Shown: positions 1-6,545 of the stretch, one piece after another
How positions within the stretch are numbered: the stretch's first letter is position 1
Layout of the letters: each line of letters begins with the position of its first letter
Source of the DNA: DAOTWP01 sp034435675
GTDB lineage: Bacteria > Chloroflexota > Anaerolineae > Aggregatilineales > Phototrophicaceae
NCBI GenBank assembly: GCA_034435675.1
Contig: DAOTWP010000255.1
Location: 1-18,097, forward strand
Length of the DNA stretch: 18,097 nucleotides
Reading direction: 5' to 3'
The notes under the pieces: model-generated
Told to the model about the DNA's origin: nothing
Databases searched by the model: none
The model's input: only the letters and a program-made list of their open reading frames with translations
Translations under genes and position numbers: made by a program

Positions 1-1165
1 CGTACTCGGTCGCGCTTACCCGCCGGGTCAGCAGGCTGTTGATCGCCGGGCGGATCAGCCCCGCGCCCACCGACACCGGGATAATCGCCAGCAGCACCCA
101 CAGCACCCCGCCGAGTCCGTTCGTGCCATCAGGCGGCAGCGGCACGGCAAATTCGCCGAGCAGGACTTCGGTCTGCGTTGGCGATTGTTCGCGCAGGCGT
201 TCCTCCACGATATGTTGCACATAGAACGGGTGCGCCTGCTCTGGGGTGGTTGCCACCAGCAGCAGCCCCAGCGCCAGCAGCCCCAGCGCGGCAGCCACCA
301 GCCGGCGCTCGCCAAACCGACGGCTCCAGCGCCCGATTAGCCTCACCTGCACGGTGACGAGGATCACGCCGACCAGCAGAAAGACCATCGAATTGCCAAA
401 GCCGAGCAGCCCCAGACGGCTGAGTGTGAACAGCCCCAGCAGACTCTCGAAGCCGAAGAAAATCACCTGCTGGGCAAACATCAACACTAGCAGCCAGCTT
501 ACCACCGGGCGGCGCAGCAGCCTGAGCGTGGCGGCGGGGGCGGCAAGCGCCCTACCCTGCCCGCGCTTTTCTGGCGGGAGAGTTTCCTTAAAGGCGAACA
601 GCGTCAGCAGAATCGAGCAGAACGAATATGCGGCGGCAATGAAGGCAGGCATCGCCAGCGAATCGGAGAAGCTGAGCGACACACCCGAAATAATCGGACC
701 GAAGATGAACCCCAGCCCGAACGCCGCGCCGGTCAACCCCAGCGCCTGCGCGCGCGTCTTTTCGTCGCTCACATCGGTCAGCGCTGCCTGTGCCGTTGCC
801 AGATTCGCGCCAAACAGCCCATCCAACAGCCGCGAGAAAACGACCATCGCCAGTGAATTTGCCAGCCCCAGCAGCACGAAGCTGATGCAGGTCGTGATCT
901 GGCTGATGAGCAGCAGCGGCTTGCGTCCAAAACGGTCTGACAGCGCGCCCATGACCGGCACGCCGACCAATTGCGCCAGTGGGAACGCCGCCGCGACCAG
1001 ACCAACTTCCAGCGGAGTCGCGCCAAATGCCGCCGCATAAAGATGCAGCAGTGGCAGCAGCACGGTCAGCCCCAGCACATCCACAAATGTGAGCGCAAAG
1101 ACCGGCAGCACCCGTTCCCAGTCCAGCGCGGGACGCTCGACAGCAGCCTGCTCGGATGTGTTCAT
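1..1165 (-). CDS. MFS transporter, TetA/DHA-like, cut off by the left window edge
   Basis: The reverse strand codes for 388 complete residues from the ATG at 1165 and runs off the window with no stop. It should be an inner-membrane proton-coupled antiporter of the major facilitator superfamily. Visible signatures are motif A (GALSDRFGRKP, residues 73-83) after the second membrane segment, and a motif-C-like stretch GLGFIFGPIISG (150-161) in the fifth, the hallmark of drug:H+ antiporters. About ten hydrophobic segments can be traced, and the last one or two lie outside the window. A second motif-A-like sequence, GRWSRRFGERR (278-288), follows segment 8, as expected from the family's internal duplication. 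Between segments 9 and 10 there is a hydrophilic stretch of about 45 residues (307-350), predicted to face outward and long for this family. The start overlaps the racemase stop as ATGA, so the two are probably co-transcribed and translationally coupled. The substrate cannot be read from the sequence. Confidence 0.9.
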   Translation of the reverse strand, partial: MNTSEQAAVERPALDWERVLPVFALTFVDVLGLTVLLPLLHLYAAAFGATPLEVGLVAAAFPLAQLVGVPVMGALSDRFGRKPLLLISQITTCISFVLLGLANSLAMVVFSRLLDGLFGANLATAQAALTDVSDEKTRAQALGLTGAAFGLGFIFGPIISGVSLSFSDSLAMPAFIAAAYSFCSILLTLFAFKETLPPEKRGQGRALAAPAATLRLLRRPVVSWLLVLMFAQQVIFFGFESLLGLFTLSRLGLLGFGNSMVFLLVGVILVTVQVRLIGRWSRRFGERRLVAAALGLLALGLLLVATTPEQAHPFYVQHIVEERLREQSPTQTEVLLGEFAVPLPPDGTNGLGGVLWVLLAIIPVSVGAGLIRPAINSLLTRRVSATEY

Positions 1166-1854
1166 GCCAGCGCCCACCCCACTGCTGCCAGTGCATGCAG
1201 CATTGTCGTATCGAAGGCTGGCACAGGGCTGTGTTCCGCCTTAATCAGCAGCCCGATTTCCGTGCAGCCAAGAATGATCGCCTGCGCCCCGCGTGCCACC
1301 AGTCCAGCGATTACTTGTTGATAAACAGCGCGCGACTCCTCGCGAATGATCCCCAGCACAAGCTCGTGATAGATGATATCGTGCACGGCAGTGCGTCCGG
1401 CATCGTCCGGCACCAGCACGGTCAAACCATGCTGCTGTTCCAGCCGCCCCCGGTAGAAGTCCTGCTCCATCGTATAGCGCGTGCCCAGCAGCCCAACCGT
1501 GTGCAGCCCCGCCGCACGCACAGCCTGCGCCGTCGGGTCGGCAATATGGATAAACGGGATACTCAGCGCTGCTTCGATCTGTGGGGCGACACGATGCATT
1601 GTGTTGGTACACAGAATCAGGCATTCCGCCCCACCGCATTCCAGCGCACGCGCCGCATCCGCCAGCACCTGCCCGGCAGTAAACCAGTCGCCCGCCGCTT
1701 GCAGCGCCTCAATCTGCGCAAAATCCACCGAGTACATCAAACACTGCGCCGAATGCAGCCCGCCCAGGCGCGCTTTGACCGCCTCATTGACCAGACGATA
1801 ATACTCGAGCGAGGACTCCCAGCTCATCCCGCCAAGCAAGCCAATTGTTTTCAC
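1162..1854 (-). CDS. Asp/Glu-racemase superfamily amino-acid racemase (YgeA/aspartate racemase type)
   Basis: A 230-residue cytosolic enzyme, about the length of E. coli YgeA. It is expected to interconvert L- and D-amino acids by a cofactor-independent two-cysteine mechanism. The N-terminus KTIGLLGGMSWESS is the typical YgeA/aspartate racemase opening. The two catalytic cysteines are both present: C82 in LCTNTMH and C197 in LGCTEI, each in the usual small-residue/Thr context. The start is a GTG at 1854, preceded by GAGGAG with an 8-nt spacer, which decides the start. The gene overlaps the downstream MFS transporter gene by 4 nt, so transport of the substrate or product is a possible link, but that is inference. 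YgeA-type enzymes act on several amino acids, so assigning aspartate would be over-specific. D-amino acids could feed peptidoglycan or signalling. Confidence 0.93.
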   Translation of the reverse strand: MKTIGLLGGMSWESSLEYYRLVNEAVKARLGGLHSAQCLMYSVDFAQIEALQAAGDWFTAGQVLADAARALECGGAECLILCTNTMHRVAPQIEAALSIPFIHIADPTAQAVRAAGLHTVGLLGTRYTMEQDFYRGRLEQQHGLTVLVPDDAGRTAVHDIIYHELVLGIIREESRAVYQQVIAGLVARGAQAIILGCTEIGLLIKAEHSPVPAFDTTMLHALAAVGWALA

Positions 1855-2060
1855 AGGAACGTCTCCTCAGGGGCACATCAGGGATAAACTTACAGCCGTT
1901 CAGCACGGCAAATATGCAAGCAGAGGAACAACACATTGGGATACGTACAATCACAAAGGCTGCGCAGTTGTATTCGCGGATAAGCGGGTTAACTCGGTTA
2001 GTTCAGTTACAAATCATGGATCACCCGCATACGTCCAAAACCAATCGACTCGACAAGGCA

Positions 2061-2083
2061 GGGGCGATATTCTGGATCGCCCC
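2061..2083 (-). terminator. Hairpin just past the GH lipoprotein stop, possible terminator
   Basis: A perfect 8-bp stem GGGGCGAT/ATCGCCCC with a 7-nt loop lies 13 nt beyond the TAA of the lipoprotein gene. The U-run after it is poor on either strand, so it may only stabilise the 3' end. Between it and the racemase start (1855-2060) I see no gene and only weak promoter-like hexamers. Confidence 0.45.
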
Positions 2084-2096
2084 CGCAGCAAGGCAC

Positions 2097-3644
2097 TTAC
2101 TGGCGGCGCGGCTGCCCTTGCAGCGTTTGCACCAGCGCCCAGAACAGCGGGCGCTCCAGCGGATCGTAGCCGGGGGGCAGGACAATGCCATAGCCCGCGC
2201 GTTCGTCGCGCTGTTCAATCAGCACAGAATTGGCAAAATTCAGATTCCACAGGACCATCAAGCCGACATTCAGATCCGTGTTGGTCTGCCCAATTTCAAA
2301 CGCACGCAGGGTATACGCCATTTGCGCCTGTTCGCTGTTATAGCGCATCCACTCGTCGGGCGGGTCGCCCGGCAGACGCTCCCACGTTGCCCAGCCAAAC
2401 TCCGTCGCCCACAGCGGCACAGCGCTGTGCCCGTTGGCGTTCATAATCTGCCGGGTCTCGATTAGATTGTCGAGGAAGAAGAAATGCGGATTATCATCCC
2501 AGCCGCGTTCGGCAGAAAGATCACAGCAGCGGGCATCAGGCGGATTGCCCCACCCATAGGGATGCACCCCGACCGCCAGCGCCGGGTCATTCTGGTAATT
2601 GCCCAAGCCCCCCGCATACATCTCGTTCAGGAAGGCGCGATCATCACGCGAGGCTCCGGCGATTTCGCTGGCGGGTGCAAGCCCGGCAGTGACGACGGTG
2701 ATAAATGGTGAATAGGCGCGCACGGCATTGTATGCCGGAGCGAAGTACGCCATGTAACGCTGCCCAGTCTGCGGCTGCCCGGTCCACTCGCGGATCAGGT
2801 TCGGTTCGTTCCAGACTTCGATCGCACTGACCGAAGACCCAAACTCCTGAAGCATCAGGCTGATGAAATTTGCCAGCGCCTGTGGATCATCAGGTGGTCC
2901 GTGCTGATCGACACTTGAACGCGCCCAGTTTGGCGCTTTGGCAACACTTAACAGCACGTAGAAACCACGATTGTGAGCTTCTTCGACATAGATTTCGAAG
3001 CGACGGAACTGTTCGCCCACGTCCTGTGGTCCGCCGGGCTGAAGCAGCGACCAGTCTACCTGGAACTTAACCCAGCCAACGTTCAACTGCTGCGCCTGAT
3101 ACAACGCCAGATTCCAGTCGTCGCGCTCCAGATATGTATCGATCTGGATGCCCATCCGCACTGCCTCAAGCCGGGGGAAAGGTGTCGCCGTTGGACCCGC
3201 TGGTGATGGGCTGACCACGAGCGGCGCAGTGGGCGGCGTGCCTGTCAAAGGCGCAGAAGTTGCTGTCGCAGGAACTGCGGTTGCCGCAGTGGTGGCAGTT
3301 ACGGCGGGCGTACCACTGGGCGGCGGGGATGCAGGCGGGCTGTCCGGTCCAACAACCGCGCCGATTATCAGCGGGGTCACATCAGCGCGGAGGGTCGCTG
3401 TGGGAGACGCAGTTGGCAACGGCTGGCTTTCGCCGGCGGGTTCAGCCTCAGGCGTGCCCGTTTCGGCAGCACTACCGGTGGCATCTCCGGCAGCAGTATC
3501 CACAGCGCCAACTGTCTCTTCGGTAACATCCGCTGGCTGCGTCGGCGTGACATAAACCGGCACCACCTGTGGCGAACATGCCACCAGCACCAGCAGACCA
3601 ATCAGAAGCCATAAAGGTCGTGAGATAGGTTTCGTGTTTGTCAT
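2097..3644 (-). CDS. Lipoprotein with a clan-A glycoside-hydrolase-like (GH39/GH5-like) TIM barrel
   Basis: Read from the ATG at 3644 this is a 515-residue exported lipoprotein. Residues 1-22 form a signal peptide ending in the lipobox L-V-A-C, with C23 as the lipidated residue. Residues 24-157 are a low-complexity Pro/Thr/Ala linker. Residues 160-515 look like a (beta/alpha)8 barrel. EVWNEPN carries the likely acid/base E280, and LWATEFGW carries the likely nucleophile E415. This WNEPN...TEFGW pair is the clan GH-A pattern seen in GH39 and GH5 enzymes. It probably acts on a polysaccharide or glycoside outside the membrane, and the substrate is unknown. A second in-frame ATG at 3653 (adding MLR) is equally possible, and neither has a clear Shine-Dalgarno. 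A longer reading to a GTG at 3782 would bury the signal peptide and is unlikely. The gene is divergent from gyrA. Confidence 0.88.
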   Translation of the reverse strand: MTNTKPISRPLWLLIGLLVLVACSPQVVPVYVTPTQPADVTEETVGAVDTAAGDATGSAAETGTPEAEPAGESQPLPTASPTATLRADVTPLIIGAVVGPDSPPASPPPSGTPAVTATTAATAVPATATSAPLTGTPPTAPLVVSPSPAGPTATPFPRLEAVRMGIQIDTYLERDDWNLALYQAQQLNVGWVKFQVDWSLLQPGGPQDVGEQFRRFEIYVEEAHNRGFYVLLSVAKAPNWARSSVDQHGPPDDPQALANFISLMLQEFGSSVSAIEVWNEPNLIREWTGQPQTGQRYMAYFAPAYNAVRAYSPFITVVTAGLAPASEIAGASRDDRAFLNEMYAGGLGNYQNDPALAVGVHPYGWGNPPDARCCDLSAERGWDDNPHFFFLDNLIETRQIMNANGHSAVPLWATEFGWATWERLPGDPPDEWMRYNSEQAQMAYTLRAFEIGQTNTDLNVGLMVLWNLNFANSVLIEQRDERAGYGIVLPPGYDPLERPLFWALVQTLQGQPRRQ

Positions 3645-3842
3645 GCGCAGCATACTACCACAGTCCGCCGTCCGTGCGCCATGAGTCCGCCTTAAGAGTT
3701 GGGGAATCGTCGTTTTCGCGCCGGGTGCATGCCTGGAGGCTGCGACCGCCGGAATACGCGCCAGAGGCGACGCAGCAGTCACAAGCCAAACACAATCCTA
3801 ACCCTGGACAGGCACCAGAATCGGAAAATCTGTGCTAAATCC
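3645..3842. other. Upstream half of the lipoprotein/gyrA intergenic region, nothing recognised
   Basis: The part next to the lipoprotein must hold its promoter, but I could not pick convincing -35/-10 hexamers on the reverse strand. Short open frames here have no ribosome binding site or recognisable protein. The regulatory elements nearer gyrA are listed separately. Confidence 0.5.
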
Positions 3843-3874
3843 CTTGCGCTGGCAGGCGCAAGCTATGTTATAAT
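3843..3874 (+). promoter_or_regulatory. Inverted repeat plus TATAAT: candidate upstream gyrA promoter P1 with operator
   Basis: CTTGCGC-N6-GCGCAAG (3843-3862) is a perfect 7-bp inverted repeat. It contains a possible -35 (TTGCGC, 3844-3849) and is followed by a perfect TATAAT at 3869-3874, with a 19-bp spacer. The repeat could be a repressor operator overlapping the -35, or an RNA hairpin if transcription begins further upstream. The -35 match is only moderate and the spacer is long, so P1 is less secure than P2. Confidence 0.45.
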
Positions 3875-3881
3875 CTCCAGT

Positions 3882-3893
3882 GAACACATGTTC
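3882..3893. promoter_or_regulatory. GAAC-N4-GTTC palindrome, candidate LexA (SOS) box
   Basis: GAACACATGTTC fits the GAAC-N4-GTTC half-site pattern of Bacillus/Actinobacteria-type LexA boxes. It begins 8 bp after the P1 -10 box and ends 5 bp before the P2 -35 box, a position where a bound repressor would block both. No lexA gene is in the window, and binding is inferred only from the motif. Confidence 0.45.
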
Positions 3894-3898
3894 TTTGT

Positions 3899-3927
3899 TT
3901 GACAGTCTGCGCCTCAGTGTCTAGAAT
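3899..3927 (+). promoter_or_regulatory. Strong sigma-70-type promoter P2 for gyrA
   Basis: A perfect TTGACA (3899-3904), a 17-bp spacer and TAGAAT (3922-3927, five of six) predict transcription from about 3934 and a 5' leader of about 66 nt. The leader holds a small GGGCG/CGCCC hairpin (3949-3961). A GAGGA Shine-Dalgarno at 3989-3993 sits 6 nt before the ATG. Confidence 0.8.
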
Positions 3928-3999
3928 GCACACTATGGGAAGGCTTCGGGGCGCTGCGCCCACCAATCGCATCAACACGTTCTTATCTGAGGAAACTTC

Positions 4000-6486
4000 A
4001 TGACCAATGGCTCTGTGAACCGGGTAAACATCGAACAGGAAATGCGCGATGCTTACCTGGATTATGCGATGAGCGTCATTGTTGCCCGTGCACTGCCCGA
4101 CGCGCGCGACGGCTTAAAACCCGTGCACCGGCGCATCCTTTACGCGATGTACGATATGGGCATGCGCTCGGACAGCGCTTATAAGAAGAGCGCGCGTATC
4201 GTCGGAGAAGTGCTGGGCAAGTACCACCCACACGGCGATTCGGCGGTCTATGACGCAATGGTGCGCCTTGCGCAGGATTTTTCCATGCGCTACATGCTTG
4301 TTGACGGGCAGGGCAACTTCGGCAGCATTGACGGCGACGGCGCAGCAGCCATGCGCTATACCGAAGCGCGCATGGCCGAAATTGGTGAAGAACTGCTTGC
4401 CGACATTGACCGCAATACGGTAGATTTCAACGAAAATTTTGACGGCAGCCTGATGGAACCAAGCGTGCTGCCAGCGGCAATCCCCAATCTGCTCGTCAAT
4501 GGCTCATCGGGGATTGCTGTCGGGATGTCTACCAACATCCCGCCGCACAACCTCAACGAAGTCTGTGACGCGCTGGTCTATATGCTCCAGAACTGGCAGC
4601 GCTACGAAGAAATTGACACACTGGAACTGATGCAGTTTGTCAAAGGACCAGACTTCCCCACTGGTGGGCTGGTCTACCGGCACAAAGATGGCGCAGAGGA
4701 CGGCGAAGACACGCTCGTTTCCGCCTACGCTACCGGGCGTGGCAAAATCACCGTGCGCGCCAAAGTCCACATCGAAACGATGGGGCGCGGCAAGTCGCGC
4801 ATCATCGTTACTGAGCTGCCCTACCAGATCAACAAATCCTCGCTGATTGAACGCATTGCCTCGCTGGTGCGTGACAACCGCATCGAAGGGCTGGCTGACC
4901 TGCGCGACGAGTCGGACCGGCAGGGGCTGCGGTTGGCGATTGAGCTTCAGCGTGGGGTCGACCCGGAGCCAGTGCTGGCGGAGTTGTTCCGCCTGACCCC
5001 GTTACAGGATACCTTCAGCATTATCATTCTGGCGCTCGTGGATAATCAGCCGCGCCTGCTGGGGCTTAAACAATGCCTCAAGGTGTATCTGGATCACCGT
5101 CAGGAAGTCGTGCGGCGGCGCAGTGAATACGAACTGAGCAAAGCACGTGACCGGGCGCACATCCTCGAAGGGCTGCTCAAGGCGTTGGATGCGCTGGATG
5201 AGGCGATTGCCATTATCCGCAAATCGCAGACGCCAGACACTGCCCGCACCAACCTGATGCGTGCGCTCAGTGTTACCGAGATTCAGGCGCAGGCGATTCT
5301 GGATATGCAGCTCCGGCGGCTGGCAGCGCTGGAACGCAAAAAGATCAAAGAAGAATATGACGAAAAAATCAAGCTGATCGCCTATCTGGAAGGTCTGCTT
5401 GCCAGCCCGGAAAAGATGCGCGGCGTCGTGTCAGAAGAACTGACGATCATTAAACAAGCCTACGGTGACGCACGGCGCACGATTATTGTCGACAGCACCG
5501 CCAGCAACAACTTCAAGGAAATGCTCATCCCTGATGAAGCCACATGGATTACGCTCACCGTGGCGGGCAAACTGGGGCGCACCTATGATACCACCGCGCC
5601 GCGTGTGACGACGGAAATGAAAGACCCGCCGGGCATAATTCTGGAGGGCAGCACTTCACAGGTGTTGTATCTGTTCACTGCGAGTGGACAGGCGGCAACC
5701 ATCCCGGTTCAACTGCTGCCACAGGTGAATGACCCGGCAGAGGGTACGGCATACAGCAGTCTGTGCGGCTTGCAGTCGAACGATACCATCGTCGCCGCCA
5801 TCAGCCTGCCTGCCAACCTCGAAAACGGCTACCTGTTTCTGGCGACCACCGGTGAAGATGTCAAGCGTATTCGCATTGAAGACCTGCCGGGCATGACCGC
5901 GAATGTTTTCACCGTGATGAATGTTGGCAGCAGCCAGCTTGGCTGGGTTTTCCCGACCTCCGGGCATGACCAGGTCATGCTGATTACAGCGGGGGGCCAG
6001 GGTATACGCTTTGAAGAAAACGATGTGCGCCCCACCGGACTGCCAGCAGGCGGCATGCGCGGCATCAAGCTGGAAAACGATGCAGATCATGTGGTGGGCG
6101 CATTTCCGGTTATGGATGGGCTGAGCGTATGGACCATCACCGCAGACGGCATTGCGAAATCGTCACCGTCTGAAGAATTCCCCATCCAGGGGCGCGCAGG
6201 CAGCGGCGTGATTGCTATGCGCACGCCAAAGGACAGTGAGGGTGTGGCTGCCGCTGCAATTGGCAAGCCCGATGACAACATCATCGTCCTGACCAACAAG
6301 CATAAGCCGTTGTATATGCGCATCAGCCGTGCCCCGCTGCTGAAACGCGGCAAATCGGGCGGGGATTATGTGCTTTCCCTGCGCCCGAAAGAAGCCGTCA
6401 GCGGCGTGGTGATGTACCAGAAACGCTTTGTGCCGCCGGAAAACGGAGAACCCGAACCTGCCGAGGAAGTAGAAATCGAGAACTAG
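4000..6486 (+). CDS. gyrA: Type IIA topoisomerase subunit A (DNA gyrase GyrA / ParC-like)
   Basis: The 828-residue protein cleaves and rejoins DNA in the gyrase (or topo IV) tetramer, with GyrB/ParE supplying ATP hydrolysis. N-terminal motifs are intact: DYAMSVIVARALPDARDGLKP (about 22-41), the quinolone-resistance region HPHGDSAVYD with S81 and D85, the catalytic tyrosine Y120 in AAAMRYTEAR after R119, and I172 in NGSSGIAVGMSTNIPPHN. The breakage-reunion and coiled-coil parts reach about residue 510. A beta-pinwheel C-terminal domain follows, ending in an acidic tail from about 813. The canonical GyrA box QRRGG(K/R)G is missing from the first blade. The nearest match is QGRAGSG at 730-736 in a late blade. 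Length and N-terminus favour GyrA, but a ParC-like role is open. The start is supported by GAGGA at 3989-3993. gyrB is not adjacent. Strong upstream promoter elements suggest high, possibly damage-responsive expression. Confidence 0.95.
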   Translation: MTNGSVNRVNIEQEMRDAYLDYAMSVIVARALPDARDGLKPVHRRILYAMYDMGMRSDSAYKKSARIVGEVLGKYHPHGDSAVYDAMVRLAQDFSMRYMLVDGQGNFGSIDGDGAAAMRYTEARMAEIGEELLADIDRNTVDFNENFDGSLMEPSVLPAAIPNLLVNGSSGIAVGMSTNIPPHNLNEVCDALVYMLQNWQRYEEIDTLELMQFVKGPDFPTGGLVYRHKDGAEDGEDTLVSAYATGRGKITVRAKVHIETMGRGKSRIIVTELPYQINKSSLIERIASLVRDNRIEGLADLRDESDRQGLRLAIELQRGVDPEPVLAELFRLTPLQDTFSIIILALVDNQPRLLGLKQCLKVYLDHRQEVVRRRSEYELSKARDRAHILEGLLKALDALDEAIAIIRKSQTPDTARTNLMRALSVTEIQAQAILDMQLRRLAALERKKIKEEYDEKIKLIAYLEGLLASPEKMRGVVSEELTIIKQAYGDARRTIIVDSTASNNFKEMLIPDEATWITLTVAGKLGRTYDTTAPRVTTEMKDPPGIILEGSTSQVLYLFTASGQAATIPVQLLPQVNDPAEGTAYSSLCGLQSNDTIVAAISLPANLENGYLFLATTGEDVKRIRIEDLPGMTANVFTVMNVGSSQLGWVFPTSGHDQVMLITAGGQGIRFEENDVRPTGLPAGGMRGIKLENDADHVVGAFPVMDGLSVWTITADGIAKSSPSEEFPIQGRAGSGVIAMRTPKDSEGVAAAAIGKPDDNIIVLTNKHKPLYMRISRAPLLKRGKSGGDYVLSLRPKEAVSGVVMYQKRFVPPENGEPEPAEEVEIEN

Positions 6487-6502
6487 CGACACCAAACTGC
6501 GC

Positions 6503-6539
6503 AGGGACAGGGCTGCTGGTTGGGCGCGGCTGTCCCTTT
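6503..6539 (+). terminator. gyrA terminator hairpin
   Basis: AGGGACA/TGTCCCT pair at 6503-6509 and 6531-6537, with an inner GCTGC/GCGGC stem and a 9-nt loop. The hairpin starts 16 nt after the gyrA stop and is followed by a short T run. It lies between convergent genes and ends just before the stop of the regulator on the other strand. Confidence 0.65.
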
Positions 6540-6545
6540 CACGCT

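Noticed and set aside
246..1040. 264-residue open frame on the + strand
   Set aside because: Antisense to the MFS gene. The composition is Ser/Ala/Pro/Arg-rich from a GC-rich opposite strand, with no family resemblance.
1980..2010. Repeated GGTTA/GTTA motifs upstream of the racemase
   Set aside because: The copies are short and irregularly spaced, with no good match between them, so I do not call an operator.
3007..3015. GAACTGTTC, resembling a second SOS box
   Set aside because: The half-site spacing is 1 instead of 4, and it lies within the GH lipoprotein coding region.
3148..3555. 135-residue Gly/Ala/Val-rich open frame on the + strand
   Set aside because: It is the complement of the low-complexity linker of the GH lipoprotein and has no independent support.
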